A stretch of 64,000 nucleotides of DNA from Paragonimus westermani (taxonomy: Eukaryota > Platyhelminthes > Trematoda > Plagiorchiida > Troglotrematidae), in NCBI GenBank assembly GCA_008508345.1, contig QNGE01000958.1, positions 42,839 through 106,838 on the forward strand. The letters run 5' to 3'. Under the pieces are notes generated by a model. It searched no databases and had not been told where the DNA came from. It saw only the letters and a list, made by a program, of their open reading frames with translations. The stretch's first letter is position 1; every line of letters starts with the position of its first letter. Shown here piece after piece: positions 49,538 to 61,649 of this stretch. Made by a program: the position numbers and the translations under genes.

Positions 49538-51409
49538 ATTAAACCAGTGAACGGCTGTTAGATATTCTGGCAGTCACATAATATAAAAGTGCAGAAACCA
49601 CCAAAAAGCCACCAACTGTAGACGTACTCTTCGATGGGTGATTATACAACAACAACGTCAATGTTACTTCCAAACGGGAAGTCTCGATAGATTTTAAAAT
49701 ATGACTGTACAAGTTCAGCACATAAAACAGATACTTTTACCGTTTAAGGTTATCAGTGTGAGTGATTCCAAGAATGAATAGACCAATATGATGTACATCG
49801 GTGGCTTTGCCAATCTCTCACTTAGTCTGAGTTAACTTAATTATTTGATAGCTTCATATTACGTGTGCACAGGTTGAGGCGACAGTAGTAATTACTTCGT
49901 CGACCTTTCCGAATAGTTCCTAATCCTTACTCGCCTGGGTGTATCTTGATCGGTGTAATCCTTATATTAATCTGCCTATGAAAAACGCCGCTGACCTTCG
50001 ACCGTTAGTTTAAGCCGCGGTTCCAGTGCTGTCGAGCACCGTTTCTATACAACCCGCCTGGGGTCAGGCTTCTAGGTGCAGTCATCTAAAGTTACAGTTT
50101 GAATTGATGCTACCAACCCCACTATCGTTTCCCGACGAAGAGGTTGGAAATTACTTTTCAGAATGTTTTGTGTAACTCTAAGTTGAAACAGTTTGTCTAG
50201 GTAGACCATGCATTTTACTTTAGGCGCAGTACGTTATCGAAATCTGTTTATGTTGAAATGAGATACATTCAAGATCTCAATCTTTGCAATTGTCTCATAA
50301 ATTCTCAGAAAGTCTTGGGATTTCGTAAATGTGGAAGTGAATAATGAATTTCATTAAAGAATTATATTTTAAACATAAGCCTCGATTTAGCGCGGTACTT
50401 ATTCAAATTTTATTCACATTTTGGACTTTGGAAATAATTTACAACCATTTAAATCAACTGAAGCAGTAAGCAGGATTAGACAAAAAGTATGCACCGAGTA
50501 CTTCCGAAAGGGTAGAAATGCAAAACGTTACGCAAGTTCTGTCACGCTTAATCCCAAACTCATAAATGGTTTCATTCCGATGTGTCCCGTTCGGTCTTCG
50601 TAACGGTAGTTTGTGATACCTTTCATCAAGTTATCAATCAACGCTTCTAATGTGCTGCCTGGCCTAATGAGTAACACAACGGTTGTTGTAAGCCTAGTAT
50701 ATAACCTTCAGTGGTCCGAAAATGTAAGCTATTTCATTGGTTTTTGACCAGCATTCCAAATGAGTTAGTTAAACCTCAACCGTGGAAACAAGGAATAAGC
50801 CGTTCATATCAGAATTCTCTAACTATTTACTTGCTTATCTTTTCCCTCATTTTTTTAACCTCATCACTCGGCACGTGTCGTGCGAAAAATCAAATTAGAA
50901 GAATTAGGAGAGAGGTGTTTTGTGGTAACCTGTTGTGTATTGTCATATTCGTATATACTTAACAGTAAAATGCATACCATTTGTGTACTTCTGTCGTTTG
51001 ATGAACATCCACTGAAAAGTACTTAAAAGAAACCCTATATATATGTGTGTGTCGAGCTACGGTGGGAAATTATTCCTCTCCCTATGTCACCATGACTGAA
51101 GCTGTTCGCGTTAATTTCGATGATCTACCATCATTTTAAAAAGGATGGACTCAAAACTTGCATAGAAATATCATTGTCGGATGTCGACAAATCAGAAGTA
51201 GATCTTGCGCTAGACGGTAGAGCGCATCTATGAAGAGGCGTGGTTTTTCTAAAATACTCGTTAGACTGCATAATTTTTAATTAGTTTGGTCAATTCTATT
51301 AAATTATTCCAAGGGGACTGCCCCAGTTTCGCTTGGAAATGAGCGCTATTCACTGTCCGCAAGTTTTCCGCTATCAGATTCTCAACAAATAAATGGTCAT
51401 CTTCTTAAC
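49538..51409. other. No recognised gene
   Basis: Open frames of 83 codons or fewer with no motifs. The stretch 49980-50100 is locally G+C-richer and may be an unidentified old repeat. Confidence 0.4.
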
Positions 51410-51615
51410 TTACTGATGAGTAGTCGGGAATTTGGTTTGTATTCAGGTTGGCCGGAGTTCAAATCCCGGCCGTGGCAAGGATATGCACTAATGACGAGCT
51501 CTAATGAGAGTGAAACTCGAGTCTAGTGCTTTTTTTCGAAAGAGGCTGGCTGGAAAGTCTATCTGAATGCGAACGCTGCGATCAAATGTGAGTGATGGTC
51601 AACTTGAAAATATTC
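51410..51615 (-). repeat. SINE with 5' inversion (tail minus, body plus)
   Basis: 51410-51451 is the reverse complement of the SINE 3' tail (ttactgatgagtagtcgg, then a ggttt...tcaggttgg block). It is followed without gap by a plus-oriented, 5'-truncated SINE body that begins within the box B region (ccggagttcaaatcccgg) and ends at caacttgaaaata. The terminal tail segment is absent at the right end, so this is one element with its 5' part inverted rather than two SINEs. The body is very close to the 7388 copy. Confidence 0.75.
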
Positions 51616-52385
51616 TTAACTATCAAAAAGTCGGGGTAAACGAGCTATCACTTAAAATCATTCGTCGTATCAAACTGTGTAGTGGAAATCAGTTAGCCTG
51701 ACCACCTTTGTTCCCTATCAAAATGAGGAGATTAGTCTACGGACTGGAATGTTTGATTCGTTCATACTAATCGGTGTAACTATTTTGAAACCTGCTGATC
51801 AACAACCAGGTTTCCAGTATGTTTAAAAAATCGAGAAAGTCTGTGATTTGTCGTTGATTGCAGTGTTACACCGGTCAACTCAACATATAGAGGTAGCCAC
51901 CCTTCTTGGGACAGTTAGTTTCATAGCACGGTGACTATGAAAATAAAGGGACTCAGTTTTTACCGTGTGTAGTGAGATCGAAGACGGAACATGGAAGTCG
52001 CCCCATCTTATTAGGTAGTAATAATGGCTGTGAGAGAGTCCTGATCCCTCATAATTGAATGACACAACTTCAACAAAAATACACCAACACTACTATGTAA
52101 TTGGAAAGCAAAGCTCACTGAAACTCCATTAAAGTTGAGATGCCCAGTTCACCGATATTGGTGTGAATTGCTGGAATGTTGCAGAGTCATTATGCAGCTG
52201 TCACAATTCCATACAGTAGTATGCAGTAATTTAACATTATTATACCGCAGACATTCACACAGAAGCACGTAGAAGTCGGGTTTAAATTAACCAGAGCGAA
52301 TGTTAAAATAACAACCACTTCAAAACTACAGCCGACGTTGTGCAAATACGTGTCTCAGTGACACACTGGATTGTCGAATTCAGTC
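51616..52385. other. Flank of the large palindrome, no gene seen
   Basis: Short open frames only (61 codons, 51880-52065, minus). The sequence attca at 52378-52382 also occurs immediately outside the right arm (57678-57682), but three bases separate it from the left arm, so it is not a clean target-site duplication. Confidence 0.45.
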
Positions 52386-53986
52386 AAAATGTAGCCAACC
52401 AAGTTCAAAACATGAATGTTTTAAGCGAACCAGACAATTTTTAGTGATGTGATTAGCCGTTTTCATGATAAAAATAGCCAAATATTCCATCTCAACAAAG
52501 TCCGACCATTTATCCGAGTAGGAAGAGGTTTTTCTGGTGGCCTTCGTTGTACCAAATGCTACCGTTAGTGAAACCACATTGAGGGAGTACCGCTTCTACA
52601 GGACAGTTAGCATGCACACATGACAGTAAACCAATTATTCTTGCCGCTATAAAACAAAAATTTAGACAAATAGAGACGATTTGATTTATTGTTTTCCTAT
52701 ATAAATACAACCATACAAAACGAAGTAATCACCGGAAAATAACCTTTCGAAATCAAAAGGAACTCAGTAAATTGTTAAAAACAAACGCGATTTCGTTGTG
52801 ACCATAATCACAAAGGTGGTAGACTTAGGGAATCAAAACTAATTCGGTTGGGTAGGTGGAACTCACGATCGGTGGTTATTCGGGTTTTGTGTGGTTTTAA
52901 CCAAGCTAATTTTAAGATGAAAATCAGATTTCGTCAATACAAATTCTTGAAGTGCAGTCGGATTGCAACGAACTTGAGTGTTAATATGAGAGTCCACCAA
53001 AATTTTAGTGGCCTCGTATCCGCGAAATGGAAAGCTTCCTCAGTATCTGTCTGTCTGTCTGTCATAGTTGACTAGGTCCGGAAGGTTAAACAAGCTGAAC
53101 AATTTTCATGTTCTTCTGTTAAGCCAAACTCTCTTTGATAAACGCGTAGTTGTGTGAAACATGCACACAGACCCACTTGTGCTCCTTTGGTTGTGGGTGT
53201 CTCAAAAGCGCTGGGAATTAATTAGATGACGAAACAACTAGATGACGAAACTAGATGACAGAAACACACAGTAAGTGCAGTTCATTCGGCTGGATATAAC
53301 GGAACAAGGCTGAGCGCTGCTCCCGAAAGCAACAGCGGAAAACTGTGCGTAGTAAAACTGGGTTGGTGTCACTATGGTAACATGCTCGGAACAACCGTTT
53401 AGTGAGTCAGATAATTAGAACCGATCTGGTCACCATGGCTGAGAATGTGAATTTACGGATCCTTGGGGCGGAAGAATTAAACGAAGCTAGCTCGCCTGTG
53501 TTCAGTTGCCAGGTCGGCCAGAACACACTCTGACACGGCTCCGTTTGCGAGTATTGTGTCAAACTTGGAATGCATGTTTTAAGCACTGAGAGCAGAGATG
53601 TATCTGTGTGACGCAGGATGCACACAGACGACAATACATTTTGGGGGCCAATATATCCGGAAGACCATCCTCTGTATCATGGTATGTCGATGATTCCTAC
53701 CGAAGATGACGACGGCTTCCGTCGTCATCATCGTCTAAAAGGCCGAGTAGGTCTTGCCTCGTATACTGAAACGTTAACCAGCAGGGAAGTACCCGGGTGG
53801 TTATCGTGACAACCAAAGGCACGAATGAGATATCTAGAGCAATCAGCCTGCAGCAGTCTTCAAATGTGAATAACTGATGTCCGAAACAGTTAGCAAATCA
53901 TTTCAAGTTTACTTTGACTTAGGCAATCTTGATAAGGAACACGCAATGTAAGCCATTTTATGTATGCGTCATAATGTTCTAGTGAC
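52386..53986 (+). repeat. Large palindrome, left arm (1,601 bp)
   Basis: Exact reverse complement of 56077-57677, with every paired coordinate summing to 110063. No indel is implied anywhere, and the only mismatches I saw are one near each end (52392 and 53982). All open frames inside are duplicated identically in the other arm. It includes a (CTGT)4 run at 53047-53062, about three copies of a ctagatgacgaaa-type unit at 53220-53270, and ATG in a GTCACCATGG context at about 53431-53440. No transposase, integrase or RT sequence is recognised. Confidence 0.95.
53220..53270 (+). repeat. Short tandem repeat (tagatgacgaaa-type unit, about 3 copies)
   Basis: Successive imperfect units ttagatgacgaaacaa, ctagatgacgaaa and ctagatgacagaaa. 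The same array is present in reverse complement in the right arm near 56793-56843. Confidence 0.7.
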
Positions 53987-56076
53987 TGATCTAGCTAACA
54001 TGTCTGATAACACGTTCACTTTCGCTCATATGTGGGCTTGGAGCTAACGACAGTATTGTTGCTGGTCGGGTTAAATCAGTTTCTGAGCTTGAATAATCAT
54101 GGCTGTGTGACTAGGTGGTGACGTCCAGACAGGTTGCCCTGGATTGGAACGCATCCCATACGTTGTTTGAAGTTACTTCATTAAGAGAGTAGAGAATGAG
54201 TGATGGAAAAGCCAAACTCGCTTCGGACTAGTTAATTTTCAGCACGGTTTGGGTGAGTTTGGCAGTCAAGTGTGCACACCTATCATTTACCACACGTACA
54301 GCTTCCAGCTTGACAAGAACCTAAATTACTTTGCTTGGCATGAAGTCAGTGAACGTTTATTATCTGTGTATATGTCAATCTGGTGCAATGTCAAATTGTC
54401 CCTTTGGTTGTCAACTGTTAAATCTGAGGGCATTTCGACTTTGGGGTAGAAATGAAATTTTTCCCTGTTCCCTAGTGGGGTTTAAGTGGTTCTGAACAAC
54501 TTACTTCTACTCCTAGTCTTCTTCTGCTTTGAGCCGTTCATATTCGCGCAAGTCGTGATTGCTATCTCCGCTTTGCCTCAGTAACTTCCATTTTGTTTTG
54601 GTGTAGTGAGTTTCACCCAATCATATCCCCGTATGTCTCTGCTATACTGCTCTGACTATTGTTATCCTAATACTTATTATCTCTGTCACAGTGACAGTGG
54701 ACATACATTGCTCAATCTACAGCCCCCGCTTCTTAACATCTACGTGCAAGCCATATGATACGATAACCATACTACTACAGTGGTTTACTGGTACCAGACA
54801 CACTATCTTCAACTCATGTTGTTATATATACATGGGATAAATAACTCACATTCTCTCTGGTGTACGTACTATGGTGGGAAGCAGACGGAATGTCATTGTA
54901 CAAAACAGCCTGCGTTCCAGTATTGACTTTTTTTTTCGATTTGCTCTGGAGTGTATTGCTTCAGATAATGAAGAACACAGCACAAGTGCCGTACGTACTT
55001 TGACCAGAACCATTACTGAGTGACTTGACACATGTCCAATAATTAGTTATTTTGATTTATCACCTAACACCGTTGGAGAAATACCAAGCAAACTAAGATT
55101 CCAGACTAGTGTAATCATTGGTATTACATAAAACTTCAAAGCTGCAAATTAACCACGGAATAGTATGCATAGAACTCACGATGGCACGAACAGTATAACT
55201 CGAGTATGTTGGAAGATCACGTTATATGGATGATGCATGAGTTTAACTTTAGAGCGCAGGTGTTTTTTCCAAATCAAATAATTCCGGATTTAACAGCCCT
55301 GGGTTGTGTCTGGACACATCGAACCATTATGGAAATGACAGAAAACCAGTCGATTTATGAGAGTTTGATAAGCTGGTACTTTTCTGAAAATGTTGTTTCA
55401 ATCGTTTTGAACAAACGATGTAGATGAATTCACAAAAGATATTAACCGGTCTAACACTGGAGCATAAGCGTCATCCACGGTGTGTAATACGCTGCACACT
55501 AGGAACGAAAATCACTGTTTTAGGTCCGAGTTCGTCCATGACGTGAGAGCCAGAAGAAGTTAAGCTTGCCCAAAAAACCGGTCGTTCCTATGATCCCTGT
55601 GATAGTTCAGTTTCTTTTACTGGTTTTCTGCGTTTGCTTGAATTCGTTGGCGGTGCATGGTTGTGTGTGTACCCGTTATTAAATCTGGTGTTAGCCCCGT
55701 AGTGAGGAAATTGATAAAAATTATTGGTGGGGTTTAATGTATGTTTGTACATCGACAACTTGTGCATCTGTCGGAAACGTATAGTGTTTCCTAAAATCTA
55801 GTTTCGAGCACAGATGTGAGAAGAACACTACGGGAAAAACTGAAGTTCATTACCAACGGCTTTCGGCCCGACTGGTAACTAAGTGCCTTCCATGAGGCAT
55901 TCCAGAAGTGAGGTGGACTAGGTATGCGCAGGTAATGATACGTTTCTACTATGACATAATTTTTTGTTCCATTTAAGGTCAACGCTGACACAGTTCTCTG
56001 CTTAATCAATCATTTCTATTGTGCACACATCCCTTGTCCGGTAACAACACACGGATGAAATGGTTTTAGCAATCAG
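53987..56076. other. Palindrome spacer (2,090 bp)
   Basis: Unique sequence between the arms; centre of symmetry at 55031/55032. Open frames are 73 codons or fewer with no recognisable domain, and the spacer is not itself self-complementary as far as I can see. It would form the loop of a hairpin if single-stranded. Confidence 0.7.
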
Positions 56077-57677
56077 GTCATTAGAACATTATGACGCATA
56101 CATAAAATGGCTTACATTGCGTGTTCCTTATCAAGATTGCCTAAGTCAAAGTAAACTTGAAATGATTTGCTAACTGTTTCGGACATCAGTTATTCACATT
56201 TGAAGACTGCTGCAGGCTGATTGCTCTAGATATCTCATTCGTGCCTTTGGTTGTCACGATAACCACCCGGGTACTTCCCTGCTGGTTAACGTTTCAGTAT
56301 ACGAGGCAAGACCTACTCGGCCTTTTAGACGATGATGACGACGGAAGCCGTCGTCATCTTCGGTAGGAATCATCGACATACCATGATACAGAGGATGGTC
56401 TTCCGGATATATTGGCCCCCAAAATGTATTGTCGTCTGTGTGCATCCTGCGTCACACAGATACATCTCTGCTCTCAGTGCTTAAAACATGCATTCCAAGT
56501 TTGACACAATACTCGCAAACGGAGCCGTGTCAGAGTGTGTTCTGGCCGACCTGGCAACTGAACACAGGCGAGCTAGCTTCGTTTAATTCTTCCGCCCCAA
56601 GGATCCGTAAATTCACATTCTCAGCCATGGTGACCAGATCGGTTCTAATTATCTGACTCACTAAACGGTTGTTCCGAGCATGTTACCATAGTGACACCAA
56701 CCCAGTTTTACTACGCACAGTTTTCCGCTGTTGCTTTCGGGAGCAGCGCTCAGCCTTGTTCCGTTATATCCAGCCGAATGAACTGCACTTACTGTGTGTT
56801 TCTGTCATCTAGTTTCGTCATCTAGTTGTTTCGTCATCTAATTAATTCCCAGCGCTTTTGAGACACCCACAACCAAAGGAGCACAAGTGGGTCTGTGTGC
56901 ATGTTTCACACAACTACGCGTTTATCAAAGAGAGTTTGGCTTAACAGAAGAACATGAAAATTGTTCAGCTTGTTTAACCTTCCGGACCTAGTCAACTATG
57001 ACAGACAGACAGACAGATACTGAGGAAGCTTTCCATTTCGCGGATACGAGGCCACTAAAATTTTGGTGGACTCTCATATTAACACTCAAGTTCGTTGCAA
57101 TCCGACTGCACTTCAAGAATTTGTATTGACGAAATCTGATTTTCATCTTAAAATTAGCTTGGTTAAAACCACACAAAACCCGAATAACCACCGATCGTGA
57201 GTTCCACCTACCCAACCGAATTAGTTTTGATTCCCTAAGTCTACCACCTTTGTGATTATGGTCACAACGAAATCGCGTTTGTTTTTAACAATTTACTGAG
57301 TTCCTTTTGATTTCGAAAGGTTATTTTCCGGTGATTACTTCGTTTTGTATGGTTGTATTTATATAGGAAAACAATAAATCAAATCGTCTCTATTTGTCTA
57401 AATTTTTGTTTTATAGCGGCAAGAATAATTGGTTTACTGTCATGTGTGCATGCTAACTGTCCTGTAGAAGCGGTACTCCCTCAATGTGGTTTCACTAACG
57501 GTAGCATTTGGTACAACGAAGGCCACCAGAAAAACCTCTTCCTACTCGGATAAATGGTCGGACTTTGTTGAGATGGAATATTTGGCTATTTTTATCATGA
57601 AAACGGCTAATCACATCACTAAAAATTGTCTGGTTCGCTTAAAACATTCATGTTTTGAACTTGGTTGGCTGCATTTT
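56077..57677 (-). repeat. Large palindrome, right arm (1,601 bp)
   Basis: Inverted copy of 52386-53986. On this strand a pyrimidine-rich run ending gttttatag (about 57393-57416) makes a good 3' splice-site candidate, followed by an open frame with ANCPVEAVLPQCGF. Just beyond the outer end (57678) the sequence becomes AT-rich and unrelated to the left flank. Confidence 0.95.
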
Positions 57678-58255
57678 ATTCAAATTTCTCCCGGATTTTT
57701 GATATATTTTTGATGCGTTCATATTTTCCTTAATGTCGTTTTGTACGATTTGTTGAAATCTATGAAATGCTGAGCTTTGTTCTGCCGCTGATTTTTGACG
57801 CCTTTTAATTCCATTTTACTGTCTATTGTTAACAAATTTTTTGACGTTCAACAGAACCATTGAAACCAGTTTCCCAATGGCCTTTATATTGAATCCACGT
57901 TTTCTGCGCAAAAGCTAATTTCTATTACGCACCTTATTTTGTTTATCGATATTTTTGGATTCAGATTTGTTCCTTAACACGCTTTTGTCCCAAAATTATC
58001 TTTCCTGCTTGAGCCTGAACTTGTTCACACCCCGCTACTGTGGGCGGACACAGTCCAACTCATTTTGCACTGGCTACAGCCGCGAGGGCTTGTAATACTT
58101 TTTGTAATGCTTCCTGAGGCTCACTCTTACAAACATCACTTTCAGCCCTCACGGTTTAAGCCAGTTTAAACTGGCATTCTAGGTTAAACTGAGTTCACGC
58201 ACGCTAACGGTTTGCGAATAGGTCATAAGTGAAATACATAGACATTCCTTCGTTA
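57678..58255. other. Right flank of palindrome, no gene seen
   Basis: AT-rich, without recognised features. Confidence 0.4.
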
Positions 58256-58437
58256 CAAGCACTGATGGCCGAGTGGATGAGAAAGTTGATTCGTAACGTG
58301 AAAGGAAGCGGCTTCAACATTCGCTTCATACCACCTCCACCTGGTTAGTCTAACCGTGGACGGAACCGATCGTAGACTGATGGTTTGATGATGGGCATCA
58401 TCAAGCGCAACAAAACTTGCGTTCTACTTTCTTCTCC
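58256..58437 (+). repeat. SINE-like unit with tRNA box A and paired 3' hairpins
   Basis: The 5' part contains TGGCCGAGTGG at 58266-58276, the exact box A of Ser/Leu-type tRNAs. A weak box-B-like gcttcaacattcgc lies about 45 bases on. The 3' part has two hairpins: gatgat/atcatc around gggc (58387-58402) and cgcaa/ttgcg (58406-58421). A cloverleaf cannot be drawn, so it is not a functional tRNA. No second copy occurs in this window, so repeat status is inferred. Confidence 0.4.
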
Positions 58438-60570
58438 ACATTCAACCTGCTAAGGTTCATGCATTCACTTGTTTACTTGAATCTATTTTTTCTTTCTTCA
58501 CTAACTTTAGTGACTATGTGAACTATTCACAAATGATCCCCACTTACTTTTACTCATAATCGTTTGCTTCTGATTTGCGCACATATCTGTTTACCACTTA
58601 GTTTAAGAAAAAAAGAGGCTATCTTTAAAGCAGGTGCCAAAGTATCCAGCAGCTATCTGTAAATTAACTGTTTTCTGGTAAACGAAGTTTCTTCAAAAAT
58701 ACTGAAGTGCACCTCTAATTGACCGACGGTTTTTTCTGCTCTCGTGTACCGAAGCACATACAGAACTGGGCTGTAAGTTGTCAAACAACGACCACCACTT
58801 TTGGCTGGTGTCCAACAGATCTTGTGTAGAAGTTAGTTGCACTAGTTTAAACGAAATTCCACCTGGCCAATTAGTTTCTTTCGTTGATGGAGACATCTTT
58901 AAACTGATAGAATAGCTTCTAAATCAATATGCTGTTACTTGAATGCATGTAGAGTTAGCAGTAGTTAATAACATGTTTTATCGTAAGAATGTCAAAAGCG
59001 TGCAAACAGCTGTACACTCAGCGCTTGCAGTGGTTTGTTCGAAAGAGTAACTAATGGAAAAATTTATCAGTTAAGAAATGCAGTCAAAAACTTTCATGAA
59101 TATATTAACTTGTGATAACAATACTTCAATTGGTCAGGTTATTAAGAATAACGGTACACACAGTACGGTTTTTTTAAACACAAGTGATGACTGTAGTAAG
59201 AATCCAAAGAAAAAAACTTATAAAAACACTGGGGGGAACCCGTTTTCCTTACTGTGGGAAAAAAATGTTCAACACTGTCTATGGTACTGTGCATCTTGTA
59301 TATGTAATCAGTGGTATTAGGTACGCAACCGACACGGATAAACAAAGTGTTAGCGTCTCGCAGCATTTGTCTTTTCGTCGTGTTGATGAATTGTTCAAGC
59401 ATTTAACAACTCATTATACAGACCTGAAAGACAATACGACACAACCCACTTAGGCTTCGGCTGTACATAACTGTTAAAGATAATTCAGAATATAAATCAA
59501 ACGACACATGACTGATTGTAGATTTAGCAGTCCCATGAAGGTCCTGATCGGCCTGTTTCAAACAGACTCACTAAACCCGAGTTTCGTTCATGTTGGGGAG
59601 CGTCAATAACACAAGCCCTTGTTTTGGTCAAAATTTGAAATCACGCCCTGCTGTTATGTGGTGGATCCATCGAACACTGCACTAGTAACGTCACGCTGGA
59701 CACAACCGAACTGTCAAATGCATACGCCTATTCACCTTCGTCTGTGATTAATGCTCAGATCGTCCAACCTCAGTAACAGAAGAAACAGTAGCTTGTCGGC
59801 CCATCAGCTCCAGTCAACAGCCCTATAATTGGGACGTCTCATTAGTCTGAACTCACAAAAATCAATAAGCTTCTTTTGTGGTATTTTGATACATACTACT
59901 GACGGTGGGTTCTTGCAAATTAGACACCATTCACAAATGGACAAGGATTTCATATTCGAATGAACTTCTTGAACCCAATCAGTGGCAGGGTTGTGCATCA
60001 ACAAAAACGGAACTTGAGTATGAGTTCCGTCTTCAAAATAGACGAGCTAGCGTGTTTATAGCATTACTTTATGGCAACCATAACCCCCAGTCACTTATCA
60101 ATAATAATCTGAATTGAAAACGATTATTTTGCAAATTCATCAGTCACAAATTGAGAGCACTAAAAAAATCATACGAGAACGCGAAGTATTGCAAAAACCA
60201 GGTGTTCAATGCCCCCATGTTTGTTTAGATCTTCGTACAAGATGCTCAGCGCTCACCAGCATTGTCCACGATTAAGCCGACAAAGTGGAATTCACGATTT
60301 ATTCCTTATTAACCCAAGATATCGTGAGTACCATCCAACACGGCTTAATAAAGTAGATCTTCAGTTAAACTTTTTTAACTCTGATAAATCACGAGACGTA
60401 CAAAGGATAGTTGCGACGTTCCGCAACAATTCTCTTACCCATTACTGTGTGAGTCATGTGAAACTCGTCTGATGACTGTCTGAGATGAGGAAATTCAAAA
60501 TTGCTTTATTTAAAATGTCATTCTCGACTGTTCGAAATCCCTTACACTTCATCATAGTTTCCACTTCCAG
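58438..60570. other. No recognised gene
   Basis: Open frames up to 89 codons overlap on both strands at 59078-59453, without recognisable motifs. Confidence 0.4.
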
Positions 60571-60745
60571 GTAAGCTTACCACTCACATGCGTTCGTAGA
60601 GAGTAAATAGACTCGATTTTACTTCTGTTACGGCCCGTCACCAGCGCGCAGCCGCACCATAGCCGGGATTTGAACTTCAACCCCCATTCTCGGGTGGAAA
60701 CCATACTGTTCGCATGTTCTACTGAGGTCATACCTAGCACTACCG
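60571..60745 (-). repeat. tRNA-derived SINE, second head type, minus strand
   Basis: On minus a tRNA-like head has a box-A-like gacctcagtagaacatgcg and a clear box B (gaagttcaaatcccggc, about 60661-60677). A body follows with ggctgcgcgctggtgacgg, then cgagtctatttact and a tail with acgaacgcatgtgagtgg. The tail resembles gcgaacgc...atgtgagtgatgg of the main SINE family, which suggests a related family with a different head and body. No protein. Confidence 0.6.
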
Positions 60746-61649
60746 AAGTAATGCGTCCACATAATCAGCTACATTCCAGTGGGGGCAGTGTTCAAGTTGT
60801 CCAACTGTTCCTTGAGAAACCGTGATGTTTGCCTTGTTAACCCTAATCGATGGCCCGATTATCAAGGCGCCTCATCCAATTTGAAACCTTCGAATTCATT
60901 AGTCACGCTGAGCAATAGTTTGCTCGTTGTCAAGTGGTAATGGATTGTAGCTGGTATAATTTGAACACTAATCTAAACTGATTTCAGCTTTCTTTCTTGA
61001 GTAGAATTTTCAGAAGTCCCTTTCCAAAATCATGTATGTGATTCAGGTTTTGTCTCTTGGCTGCAGCAATATTGTCTTACTTTTCTGGCCGGCAAACAAG
61101 CAAAAGTGATTCTGACTGCACAAAATTGTCACTCTAAATCAGCGTTCGGTTGTCATTCACCACTGGAAGCTAACAGTCAGTAAACTGGCAATATTAGTGT
61201 TGTGTTTATGCTGTCATCAAACTCCTTTCGCAACCAATTTCAGGGTGTTGCTAATGCGGTAAATCATCTTTGGCCGTACACATGTTAACCATGTTGGAAA
61301 AACAAAGGAAAAAAACAAAGCGGTATTGGTCCTACACAGGTGTACTGTATGTAACGTTCGTTTTCTTTTGAGATAATACTTAAGACTCTGGATTGCGTCT
61401 TGTCTGCTAACAGCAATACCATCAAACCTGTCTCGAGGTGCAGCATAAGGACGTTGGGGTCCTGGTGGGTTTACAAAAAGAATAGCACGAATCATTTTTT
61501 CACACGTTTGGTTTTAGGTTTCCAAAGTAAAAACCTTAATGTTTTGAAAAATAAAGCGGAAATATTGAAATATCATAGAATAAGGTTCCACATAACTTAC
61601 ACTTTATATAAATTATTTCTGAACACACAAGGGGACTGTAAAGTTTGAC
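60746..61649. other. No recognised gene
   Basis: The minus frame 61217-61495 (92 codons) ends with a CVRP...RISN string slightly reminiscent of RTE C-termini, but too short and wrongly spaced to call. Confidence 0.4.

Noticed and set aside
51410..51438. CTGATGAG in the inverted SINE tail as a hammerhead core
   Set aside because: The matching GAAA and a stem II are absent (the sequence reads on as tagtcgggaat), and the string is simply the reverse complement of the common SINE 3' tail.
53047..53062. (CTGT)4 microsatellite as a separate feature
   Set aside because: Only four units; noted as a marker within the palindrome arm and not treated as a functional repeat.
52378..57682. attca on both sides of the palindrome as a target-site duplication
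   Set aside because: The left copy is separated from the arm by three bases, and a 5-base match in AT-rich DNA is expected by chance.
61217..61495. RTE C-terminus suggested by CVRP and RISN on the minus strand
   Set aside because: Spacing is several residues too short and nothing upstream supports an RTE ORF.
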